NCBI RefSeq assembly: GCF_018873765.1
Contig: NC_057916.1
Span: forward strand, 26,459,001 to 26,523,000
Reading direction: 5' to 3'
Origin: Telopea speciosissima
Lineage: Eukaryota > Streptophyta > Magnoliopsida > Proteales > Proteaceae
Length of the DNA stretch: 64,000 nt
The notes beneath the pieces were generated by a model that searched no databases, had not been told where the DNA came from, and worked only from the letters and a program-made list of their open reading frames with translations. Shown here in pieces: positions 48,401 to 60,400 of this stretch. The stretch's first letter is position 1. The number at the start of each line of letters is the position of its first letter. The position numbers were made by a program, and so were the translations under genes.

Positions 48401-51400
48401 ATTTTACATGAAGGAAAGACCTCTAATCAAAAGTGTTGCCCGATAGGTTTCAACATATGCAATTCTTCTGAAAGCCCTTCTGTCTATTCGAAACGCTCCA
48501 ACCTGCAACCTCCATCATTGTGGAAACAACATATCTTTCGACTCTCAACGGTACCTTCTCAAGTGTTGCCCGATAGGTTTCAGCTTGTGTTGCAAGCTAT
48601 GGTCAATTTATCGGGGGAAATCATTCAACCATCTTCCTATGAGGTAATACCAGACGAGATAGAATACAACCCTTATTTTGAGGTAATCTCAATTTTGACT
48701 ATGCATTTTTAGTATGTTAATTCATCACTGCAATCCTTTTTCCTAAAAATATAAGATGTGCCTTTTAGGATTGCATCGGTGCTATTGATGACTCCCATAT
48801 CAGTACAATAGTCAAAGCAGGAGAGCAAACCCGATATCGAAACCGAAAGGGAATAATTACACAGAATGTCATGTGTGCTTGTGCATTCGATATGCGTTTC
48901 ACGTTTGTGTACGCGGGCTAGGAAGGTAGTGCACATGATGCTAGAGTCTTTGAAGCTGCAAGAGCAGATCCATCTTTAGGTTTTCCTCATCCACCTTCAG
49001 GTAAATTATAGAATTTGAAAACGCTCTATTTTGTCAGATTTTGATTATTATAATTAATATTAATATATATAATTTATAATGCTTCTAGGTAAGTATTATG
49101 TTGTGGACTCAGGTTATGCAAACCAACTTGGGTACTTAACACTGTTTAGGGGAGAAAGGTATCACTTGCCAGACTTTAATGGGGCGAGCAGGAGACCAAG
49201 AACGGCTCAAGAGTTGTTCAATCACAGGCATTCCTCTCTAAGGAATATTATTGAAAGGACATTTGAAGTTCTAAAAAATAGGTTCCAAATCTTAAGGTCA
49301 ATGAAAAGGCGTATGATATTAATGACAAAGCGTCAATTGTGTTAGCTTGTTGTGGTTTGCATAACTATATTAAAGGCCAACAAAGAGCGGATGAATTGTT
49401 TGAGGAGTATCGTTATGAAAGACACATAGTAGATGACCTTAATCCCGCCCCCCAATCCTTTGAATAAGCTAATGTAACTACAACTCAGAGAGAAAGTGCA
49501 AGACAAATGACAGGAAGACGCCTCCAAATTACAAACCAATTGGCCATCGATATGAGGATACCTTAGATTCTTACTTAGGAGGACTTTATAATGGTTGGAC
49601 TACATGGTTATATATTTTAATAATGTTATGTTAATACTTATGGAGATTGATGGTGATGATGGATGCATGATTATATATTTTATTTGGTTAACTTTTAAAC
49701 TTATGGATATTGATGCTGTTGATGGATTAATGGTTATGTATTTAACATAGTTTATATCTTTGTGTCATGTTTAAATATCTTTCATATCATATCTATTATC
49801 ATACTATCTTTTTATTTGACCAGATGGCTTATAGTCAGTATACGCTTACACATGCTAGATGTGAAGTTTGCAACTCCATTTGTAGTACAGATATAACAAA
49901 GAAATGTCCCAATAAAGGTAGACATTTTTTCAAATGTCTACAACATAAAGAATTTTTCATGTGGGTGGAGGATTTAAGATTATGTCAATGTAAAGAAGGA
50001 CAACGTAAGGTACGAACATAAAAAATCGCAGCAAACCCCAGCCAAAGATTCTGGTGTTGCCCAAAATCAACAGGGGTATGTCTAATATTCACATAAGTTT
50101 ACATGGATTACATTCCTTTAAGATTATGTGAATGTTAATAAGAATGTTTTTATTTTTAATATAGATTGAAAGCCCGGGTTATAGGTTTTTCAAATGGATA
50201 GATGAAGAAATCATATGCGGTTATAAACAACCTAACCCAATGTCAAGTGATTGTGTGGGCACTTCAACTTCAGTCACCTCTTCCTCATCTCCTACATCTA
50301 TACGGGTTATGAAATATTTGCAGCAAGCTATGTAAGAAGAGGAAGAAAAAAAAAAGAATTTTAATAGGAAGAATTTAAGCTTTAGAAGAAAAGTAAAAAA
50401 TATATAATGATATCCTTGAAGGCCTTAAGAATATGAACATAAACAAAAAATGAGGAGAAACTATTCTTGAGATGATTGTGTACCTTTTATTTCAATATAC
50501 ATTTTATATGAGTTTGTAATAACTAATGTCCTAATGTTATTGACTTTATATGAATTACAGTATTAATAGTTACACATAATTCTCTTTATATGGCTTTTCA
50601 ATATATATTTTTTATTAAAAATAATTTTTAATGTCTTACCATCCATGACTTTATATGTATTTTAGTAAAAATGGTAATTTTGTAATTTATATTAATCAAT
50701 ACAAAACTGTTACAGAAACAAGTTTTATCAAACACCTTTGAGCATTAATAGTGTTCTGGATACGTTTCTGGAACAGGTTTATCAAACACCTTTCAGGAAG
50801 CCAGTAACGTTATTCTGGTAACAGTAACACCAAAATATGTTTTTGATTAGAAATGACACTAGTAACATTGTCAAACGGTGCCTTATTGGCTTCCTGAAAG
50901 GTGTTTGATAAACCTGTTCTAGAAACGTATCTAGAACACTATTAATACTGAAAGGTATTTGATAAAACCTGTTTCTGTAACAGTTTTGTATTGATTAATA
51001 TGAATTACAGAAATGCCATTATTACTATAATCCATATAAAGTCAATGATGTTAGGACATTAAAAAGTATTAAAAATCCAAATAAAGTGTATATTAAAAAA
51101 AAAGAAAAATTTCACAGACACCCCCTAAAAGTATCCAATATCTCAGAAACTTACCATACTTGGTCAAAAAGGCAAACTTCCCCCTGGCGTTAAGCAGGGT
51201 AACCCCCCCAAGATAAAATGCCGATTTTACCCTCTTGGAAAAATTACTAGGGTAAGGCTGTCCTTTTTCCTCTTCTTCTTCTTCCTCCCTGTTTCCTTCA
51301 TTGTTCAATTTTCCGGCGACTTTTGCCGTAATACAATAATTTTTTTCAGTTGGACCTGCTACTTTTCCTCCATCTGAGCACTCCAAGGTTGGCTCCTCCC

Positions 51401-54400
51401 TGAAAATTTCCCGAACCTGTAGTTACCTGACATCGTTTTTCTTGTTTTCTTTTGAAACCATGGAAGATCTGACTTTTTTAAGGTTTTAGTAGAGTTGTCC
51501 TTCAGAATGCAGGGATTTTCTATTTTTGTGAGCTTTTTATCTCCTTCTCTTGTTTATTTATTTTTATTGATTCTTCCCATTGGAGCGTGAAGAACAGAAC
51601 CTCCGTTTCATGTTGTTGTTGGTTTCTCAACTCGGAGGTGCTCGAAATGGGTATGGAAGAACTGCGATTAAGACTCCTGGAGAAGCATCTCGGATAACCG
51701 GATGTAACTTTACCGGTCCCATTTTTTTCTCTAACACCCCATTTAAACCTCTTTTATTTCTTTATCTCTCCCACTCAACCAAATCCAAATCCAACATCTG
51801 AAACCCTTTTCATTTTCTCTTTGATTGATAGCGGAAGAAGCAAGAACAGGGAAGGGGGGCATGGGACTTCTTCTTCTTCTATGGAATCTTCTGTGAGCAA
51901 AGGCTTGAATTGAATGTTTTAATTCAAACATAAGAAAGTAAAACAAATCATTTTCCTTGTTAAAGTTACATCTGGTTATCCAGAAGGTTTTAGTTACGAT
52001 GAAAAACACAGGAATCAGGGAGTATTCTGTTGGAAAAATGACTCTGAGGGGACCTAGAATTGGGGAAAACTCCACATTTCTTGACACCTAAAGATAGCTT
52101 TAGGAGAAGAGCAAGTAGCAGATTAAAAACTCCAATAGAAAGCAAGAAAACCTTTCACTTTCGATCAATCGAGAGAGAGAGAGAGATGGACTTACACAAG
52201 AGCTTTCATATCGGTGTATTTGGCCTTCTTTTGGATTGAGAAGATCACCCTGACCTGTGAATCTGAAGCCAGAAGAGCGGCAGCGAGAACTCCTAGTCCA
52301 CAAATGGCACACCTCAGGACGAATGGTTTGTATTTGGAGGTTGCAACGGTAGAGCAGAAAGAAACGGTGGTGGTCGGAGGTTGCAGCGCTGGAGCAGAAA
52401 GAAACGAAGAAGAAGAAGAAGAAGAAATGGTGGGTCCCATGAAGAGAATGGTTTGTATTCCCTAAGGGTATTATGGAGATTTCACAAGTAAGGGTAATTT
52501 TGCCATTTAAAAAGAGTTAACAGACACTTAACTGTAGAGACTAACGGAGTGGACTAAGTTGAAATAAATTCATAAAAATAGGGGGTGTCTATGCCATTTT
52601 GACCAAGTATGGTAAGTTTCTGAGATATTGGATACTTTTAGGGGGTGTCCGTGAAATTTTCCCTAAAAAAAAAAGAGACAAAGATGCACTAATAGATTAT
52701 TATAAATTACAAAAATGCCATTAACACTAATACATGTAAAGTGAACGATGTGAAGACATTAAAAGTTATTACAAATCCTCAACAAAGTGTATATTAAAAA
52801 AAAAAAAAAAAGAGAGACAGAGATGCACAAAAAGGGCCTTGAGAAGCACACATTGTATGATGCTCATGATTATCTTTTATGAACAGTTGAATAAAAAGAG
52901 TCCTGGTGGATTCGAACCACCATCCTCTTAGAACATGCTTGAGACATCCTCATGTTCCAAGTGCTCTACCAATTTGAGCTAAAGACCCAACAAGTAAAAT
53001 TTGAAATTTGCAAGTTTGAATTTCGCAATTCCATCCTCTTACTTCATAGAATCTCACTCATAACTCATATACATATTTCAAACTGAATATGGAGGATCAA
53101 TCTATCTTTTTGTTTTCTTTTCCTTTGATATCATCATAAAGGAATGTGGTGTTACCTTCTGGAGGGGAGTTGGTGGAGATTGGAATTATAGATTCTGCCT
53201 TTTCTTGCATTGCCCCTTCAATTGTAGAAACTGAATTTTGTTTGTTTAAGATAAAGAATGAGTATTAATATCAGAAAATAGATTTGTTCTGTGAATAGGT
53301 AGGAGGATCAAACAGGGCAGATTGGTTTAAGGCCCAACCTCCCTCTGCAGCTTCCCCTTTTGAATACCCTTTACATGAACATTCAGGAGAGATGTATTAC
53401 ACTTAAGAACAGTTTTTCAATCTCTCTCAAATATAACTAATAAGGGTTATTTTGCAGGCATTTTGGCATGTAAGTATTACTAGTAAAAACAAGTAAAAGA
53501 ACTAATATGAGGCTCTGTGCATTTAATATAACATTGTAAATTGTATTAACTGTAGAAGGGTAGTAAATGGTTCAAGGAATTAGTATTTCAGTTTGGCTAG
53601 TGTTTAAATGAAATGAAACTGTCCAGAGAAAAAGGAAAAGAATCCAAAAACAGAATAGAAATGTGGTTAATTTAGTGATAATCATGCCTAGCATTTGTGG
53701 CTGTTTCTTCATGTTTGAAAAGAAAAGGAAACAATTTGTAGTTCAGCCAGCATGTCAATGTGGTTAACTTATTATATTACATAAGATTTAGAAAACAAAC
53801 CTCAGCCACCATGTCAAAGTCAAAATACCGGTTCTTGGATCCTCTACTTCCAACCATCTTAGATGGGTGAGACTCAATTGGAACCCCCTACAACAGACCA
53901 AGGAAATTGAGCATCCAGAGCATCAAAGGCTACCAGAAAGTAGAAGATCTAAACAATGTCCGACGTATGAGACTCACCCTTTCTCTCACATATCGTGGCA
54001 GAGCAATGGATGCCAAATTACAAACTGCTGTTTCGGTCGGACTTGTGTACTCAATGATCTCTGTGCACAAGTTTGAAGACTTGATAGTCCCCAGATTCTG
54101 CCGGTTACTTTTTCTGTTGCAAGTATCCTGAAGATGCAAAACAAGGGAATGCAGTGCTAATCTCAAACCAATAACATCCAGCTGGAGATCAACTTACAAT
54201 GGAATCACAGGTAACGAATGAAATCAGATTTCTAGTGAATAGAGAGGCGAGATAGAGAGGCGAGAAACACGCCAATGATTTCTGACAGAAGAGTACCAAT
54301 CCACATCCAAACCCAGAGAGCACAAGATAGAGAGGCGAAAAACAGAGAGAGAGAGAGAGAGAGATGAACAAATTGAACCCTAAATCAGGAGGACAAACAA

Positions 54401-57400
54401 TCATTCGCACCGTATGGTCTTCCATTGAAGAAGATCAGACCATACCATATCAGAGAGTGAGAGAGACAGCGAAAGAGGGTCTATCAGACATAAAAGTGAT
54501 ATAACTGATACTGAAAGTTTCCAATTTAACCAACACCACCACCCCCCCCTCCACAAAGCCACTTTGGTTTGTCCAGTAGAGAGAAAAGCTTTCCTTTATT
54601 TTGTATCCTATCTGTGTTGCTTAATTCAAGTAAACCAATACGTGGCCTTTGTTCATCCTTTAACAATGGAGTAAGGTCTTCATCACCAGATACCTCTGTT
54701 TCATGAGCCCTTTAACTATAATAATTAATGGCTAAAACCCACAAGTGCCTTGCCTTGCCTTGGTTTTCTTGTTGGAGGGCTAAGACTATATGATGTTCCA
54801 TTGCTCCATTAATGGAAGCACCTTTTTATCACATGAGGCCTGAATGCGCTCCAGTTCATGATTAAATAAATTTTCATCTATTCATGTTGGTGAAGAACAA
54901 CATTCCCATTGTCTTTTGACCCAACGAATCTATATGATTAAAAAAGTTCAATTGTATAACCCCTTCCCTAATTTATTAAGCTGGCTGCGATTCGATACGT
55001 AAATCATTCACTTGATCCTTCCAATTAAATTTTCTGATCTCAAGTCCAACTTTTAAACAACTCCAATAAAGAAAAAAAAGGTCAAAATATATACAGTGAA
55101 TATAGGGTGAAAGAGAGTTGTGGAACCTGATTTATTTTTAAGTAGAGACTAGAGAGCAGGAGATCTGAGATCTCCTACCTGTAATCCATCAATACAGCAG
55201 CCCCAACCTGAGCACACTAACTAGAAGGTTCCCATTTTAATGCCATGAAATTAAATGTCTAGATGTAACCCCTTTGGTTTTTTGCATTGTTCAAGAGGTT
55301 AGTGTACTGCATTCAAATTACTTAAATACAGAACAGAAATAAACTTGCCATGTTGCTTTGACACATCCCACCCAACACAAACAATCCAAATAGTTTTCTT
55401 AGGCCAACCCCAAGATTAAACAAATCTAATTCCTTCAGAATTCAAGTAGTTCAGAACAACCCAATACTAAACAAATCTAATTGATTCATATTGGCTTCAG
55501 CCATCTAACAAGTGGCAATCCTGAACAATCGAAGCTCTTAGTTAACATTTAATTAGTGTGCAGTTCATTGTTTTTACAACACCACCAATGGAACTTAAAA
55601 GAAGAAAAAGATGGCAAGTTGTAAACAGTGACACACTTTTTAGAGTTGGAAAGGAAGGCATTATATAAGTTACCTCTTCTATAGTGCACCAAGGCACCAC
55701 TGAACAATGAAGATGCCCTAATTACCTGGCTTTTGGACACCCAAGTGGGTCAATGAAGCATTCACCCATAAAGGTTATTAATCACCCAAATAAAATGATT
55801 AAGGTTATTGAGCATTTTGGTTGGCCATTGTCACTGGTGGGGTTGGTTGGTTGATTTTTGTGTATGTGTGTGTGAAGGAGAGGGGGTGGGGGAGATAATT
55901 TTCCACTCAAACTCCCCACGTAGTGACAGACTCTATTGTTGATGTCATCAAGCACAACAGGGGGGAGGACCCACTGTAGAAAAGAGGAAAGTTGGAAGTT
56001 GGAAGGAAACCACAGGATTGATTGTGGTTGCTGGGTTGAAGAAGAAGGCTGAGAGCCGCATACAGAGAGAGTATTGGAAGAGGTATAGCCCACGGAAGGT
56101 TTATTCAGAAAATGAAAGGAGAGAAAAAGCGAGATTAGACCCAGTTCACCTCGTAGTTTTGTTTTCCTTATGCTCTTTCTGTAAAAAATTTAATAGAAAA
56201 ACTATTGACAAGTTAATTAGACAGTTTGGGAAGGTCAGAGCAGGGGAATTAAGAGAGCAAGCAGCCACATAGCAGCAGAAGGTCATATCGTTGATGTCCT
56301 TGGCACCAAAGTTGCAGAAATCACAATGGAATTCCTTTAAAGTTGGATTTGGGGGGAAGGATGTCGGCAACAGGTTGAATTTTGTTGTTCAGATCTAGGG
56401 TTACATAGCAGCAGGTTTCTTGGTAGAGAAAACCAGTTTCATAGCAGCAGGTTTCCTTGAGATCTAGGATTTCATAGCAGAGAGAGAGAGAGAGAGAGAG
56501 AGAGTTTTACCTGGATGGTTGAGGTACAGCAGCAGAGAACTCCCGAGCTTGTTGCGAGGACGATGATAGCTTCAAGTCCCAACTCGAGCAGAGGTTATGA
56601 TGAAGACTCCAAGTCCCAACTCAAGCAGAGATCAGCGAGAGAGAGAGTTGCAGGTTTTGGGGGTTTTTGACGGTTTGGAACTTTCACAGCAAGAGAGAGT
56701 TGAGCGAGAGATGAGCCATGCCTTCGCGTATAGCTCTTGTCGGGTAACAGTTTTTGTTAAAAGCCACAAAACAGTCATAACAACAAATAGTTGTTATTTC
56801 AAAAACGTTATTTTAGTCATAAATTGTTATAAATTTTGATTTTTGTTATAAAAAACACCTTAAACAAAACAGGTTTATCAAACGGTTTTCTGTGCCTTTT
56901 GTGTGCTGGGAACATTATTGGCACAGAAACAAAACGTTGTCAAACGGTGCCTTAGTTTATTTTTCATGTTTTAAATTGAACCGGTTGAACAACTGATCCA
57001 ATTTAAGTGAAATGTTTCTATTGGCTGATAGGGTGTTATATCCTATTGGTTATTTAGGAATCTTCTTAATTTAAGTGTTTTAAATTGTTTTAAGTAGTTT
57101 AATTATACCTCTCCACGATTTATGAAGAGGAAAGAGTTGTAATAGCTTTAGGATTTGGCCCATGACCCTTTTATTATAAATGATTAAATCGTGGGAGGCT
57201 CCCCCACAGTTGAATGTTTAAAAAAAAACAGAATTGTTGGCTGCCGATTGTTGCTGCTACTGCTCTTTGGAGTGTTTGCCTTGTGGTTCTATCAAGGAAG
57301 AAGGGCAGGTGGATCTCTTGTGACTCTTTACGCCGCGACGGCTGGGAGGTTCTTCTCTGAAGGTGGTTCTATCCTTCAACCCTGTTCAAGCTGCTGCCAA

Positions 57401-60400
57401 CGGATTTCTGCTGCAACTTGTTCACCAATTTCTTCTTCTAATCCTCTAATTTCCCCCCACCCAATCAATCCCTTTTATTTTTGTGTTTGAATTCCAGTAT
57501 TCCTAATTCCATTAAACCCTAGATCTTGCTGCCCAACCATATTTGACCATCAGATTTTTTTCAAATTCAAACCACAGCCTCCGTACTACATCCCCTCCAT
57601 TCGATCCAACTTGCAGCCCCATCCTCCCACTCCAACCCTAGTTTGCCTTGTCTTTGTGAAGCCCAAAAAAAACCCTAATTCCAGAATATGGGAGGTTTTT
57701 ATTCCAAAATAAAGGGGATCAATTGGGGAGGAATTAGAGGATTAGAAGAAGAAATTGGTGAACAAGTTGCAGCAGAAATACACTGGTAGCAGCTTGAACA
57801 GGGTTGAAGGATAGAACCACCTTCAGGGAAGAACCTCCCTGCCGTCACGACGTAAAGGGTCACAGGAGATCCACCTGCCCTTCTTCTTCCTTGATAGAAC
57901 CACAAGGCAAACACTCCAAAGAGCAGTAGTAGCAACAATCGGCAGCCAACAATTCTGTTTTTTTCAAATATTCAGCTGTGGGGGAGCCTCCCACGATTTA
58001 ATCTTTTATAATAAAAGGCCATAGGCCAAATCCTAAAGCTATTGCAACTCTTCCCTCTTCATAAATCGTGGAGAGGTATAATTAAACTACTTAAAACAAT
58101 TTAAAACACTTAAGCTAAGAAGATTCCTAAGTAACCAATAGGATATAACACCCTATCAGCCGATAGGAACATTTCACTTAAATTGGACCAGTGGTTCAAC
58201 CGGTTCAATTTAAAACATGAAAAATAAACTAAGTATTGGACTAATCCCGTATGCAACCTATGTACCCCTAGTTTAGGCTCATTAAAGTGGCCTATTACAT
58301 AGAAAACCCTTGGGAACAAAGGTCCAACATATATATATCCCAACCCTAGACTTATTTCTAAAGAAATAAGCCCATTTCGATGATGAATCTGCATCAGTTC
58401 TGCTTCCTGTGCTGACCCTGCAAATCCACAATTCATAGAAGAGGCATATATAGTTCATGGTTGTGGATAATTAAATAGCCATCCTCCATAACGTGAGGAA
58501 TTGGTATAGCTTCCATCTGAAATGATTAGACATGTGTCCTTTGTATCCAAGTTAAGGTAAAAGGGTATAGGAAATGATTTAGGATTATGTGCAGAGGTAA
58601 TGCTTGATGGTGGATGGAGCAATTCATTAGCTGTACTTGGAATCAGATTTGACTCTTCTATCCATCTGGTAATGTGATCCATGATGATCGTTGGGTTAAT
58701 AGGTTGATTTTGGAACACCACCTTGTTCCTATGGTGCCATATAAAATATAGAGTAATGCTTGCAATGCTTAAGATTCGGTTCCCATCAGATTTGCTACAA
58801 CTGGGAAGTGCCAACAGATTGGAGAAAGCATCAACTATTGAGCTTCCTACAAGGTTTTCAGATCTATTCCCCAAGGGACCTGCAGCCCAGATTCTTTTTG
58901 AACTTTTACAAGAGAAGAATAAGTGCCATGAAGATTCTGATTCCTCCTTACAGAAGGGGCACAAGTCAAGGCTTTGATTTAACCAAGAGAGTTGAGATTT
59001 AGTGGTAAGACCATTGTGAAAAACTTTCCATAAGAAGAGTCTGAATTTTGGGTGAACTTATGGTTTCCAAAATTTTGACCAAATAGAGATTTGATTGGAA
59101 TAATGATGAGAAGGAGAAGAGAGAGAAGCAGCAATAATTTTTTTGGTCAACGAACCAGATTTTGATAATGGAGGAAAAAGGTTATCATTGTGGTGGTGTA
59201 GTGAAAGTGGGATGGATAGAATAAGGTTACTAATGGATTGTGGGAAAATGGATGTGAGTAGAGATGTATTCCAAGACCTGTTAGTGATTAATTCACTAAC
59301 AGATTGGTACATAGGGTTGGGCTGTGATGATTGGTTTAAGGTAGTGAACAGAGTTGTCGGAATCCAAGGATCGGACCAAGTATTGACATTTGAACCATCC
59401 CCAATACGCCATTGAACCATTTGTCTGAAGGTAGGGAGGACAGTCCAAATGCTATTCCAAGTCCAGGAACCCAAAGAAAGTCTGATCTGTGGATTTAGAA
59501 TAGATGATTTTGGGAAATATTTGCACTTCTGCATCTTAGCCCAAAGAAAATCAGACTTAGAAACCAAAGAAAATCAGGCTTAGAAACCAGCCTCCAGGTA
59601 AACTTGAGGATAAGAGCTCTATCAATCTGAATTTGTATCTGGTTACTGGAGATATATATATAAAAAAAGCACATGCATTTGTTCTGGATAAATGTCTGAA
59701 TAAAACAGTTACAAATTATTTTTTCGATCTGGTTTATTTGCTATCTGCTTACATCCCTGAACATATCCCTAAAAAGCCAGGTAAGTTGCAAATTGCCAAC
59801 AGGAAATCTGACCAGGCCAAGTGAAATATAAAATCTAGGGGGGACTGAACATCTGCAAGAGGGTCTATATGGACTGAACATCCGGTGCTATTGTTTGCAG
59901 TGTTATTTGGATGGTTATTTTGGTAAATTGGAGGTGGGACTTATTTAGGGATAATTGACAGGTTGCCTACACTTTTGATGCGGGGCCCAATGCAGTTTTA
60001 ATTGCTCGTAATAGAAAAGTTGCTTCTCTTCTGCTTCAAAGGCTGCTGTTCTACTTTCCTCCACTTCCAGATACTGATATGGATAGGTATGGCATGATCA
60101 GATGTTTTTCTGAAAAAAAAAATGTTGACCTTTTGGAAAAGACATTTCACTGTCATATTTCACTCCTGGAGCTGATTGGTCTTTTAACAAATTTTCAGTT
60201 ACGTTCTTGGAGATAAATCAATACTAAAAGATGCTGGTGTTGAAGCAATGAAAGATGTAGAAGCTTTGCCATCGCCTCCAGAACTTATGAACAATGTCCC
60301 ATCCAAGAGACATGCAGGAGATGTAAGTTATTTCATCTGCACCAGACCAGGTAGAGGCCCTATTTTGCTTGCTGATGAAAGCCAAGCCCTTCTCCACCCC

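Larger units (their letters stand above)
45875..50882. mobile_element. PIF/Harbinger unit 2: head-to-head dimer with two broken transposases
   Basis: Both outer ends are the same 5'-type terminus (left ggcaccgtttgacaacg, right inverse ggcaccgtttgacaatg), whereas a 3'-type terminus lacking its first 11 bases lies at the centre (48186-48400). The right half runs from the centre to 50882 as a nearly complete element; the left half is a second, inverted copy truncated within the transposase at about 48185. The right flank tta plus ttggcttcc shows it landed at a TTA inside the 5' end of unit 3, whose first about 80 bp are now missing. Confidence 0.8.
50886..56951. mobile_element. Pack-type PIF/Harbinger unit 3, with RNR1 exons and a nested Mutator-like element
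   Basis: Right end, inverted, ggcaccgtttgacaacg, followed by tta. The left end starts within the same 5'-type terminus as unit 1 (ggcttcctgaaaggtg), its outermost about 80 bp lost at the unit 2 junction. Subterminal sequences match unit 1 over several hundred bp on both sides, and the tRNA-like sequence sits at the same place. The middle differs from unit 1: it contains two exons of ribonucleotide reductase large subunit and unassigned sequence. A Mutator-like element (51103-52663) is inserted near the left end. Confidence 0.8.
40451..58396. mobile_element. Inverted-duplicated palindromic element inserted in the LINE (composite)
   Basis: The composite begins tgatgcagattcatcatcga and ends with its inverse, tcgatgatgaatctgcatca. 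It is flanked by gttct on both sides (40446-40450, 58397-58401). TG...CA ends plus a 5-bp target duplication are LTR-retrotransposon hallmarks. The basic unit is arm (about 690 bp), centre (about 236 bp), inverted arm. Copy 1 covers 40451-45874, interrupted by Harbinger unit 1; copy 2 covers 56952-58396 and is the inverse of copy 1. Both copies lack the same outer 160 bp or so of the arm facing inward. Between them lie Harbinger units 2 and 3. Confidence 0.8.
40111..59621 (-). mobile_element. 5'-truncated L1-type LINE, split by a later 18-kb insertion
   Basis: The LINE is in two pieces: 59621-58397 (upstream part on -) and 40450-40111 (downstream part ending in a poly-A tail, t-run on + at 40111-40118). 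The upstream ORF reads in one frame from [14 protein letters not shown] through [18 protein letters not shown], a zf-RVT segment ([19 protein letters not shown]) and the start of RNase H ([26 protein letters not shown]). The downstream part continues RNase H ([26 protein letters not shown]). The flanking duplication tcaatctgaat occurs at 40100-40110 and 59622-59632. In-frame stops show it is dead. Reverse transcriptase and ORF1 are missing, as in typical 5' truncation. Confidence 0.88.
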
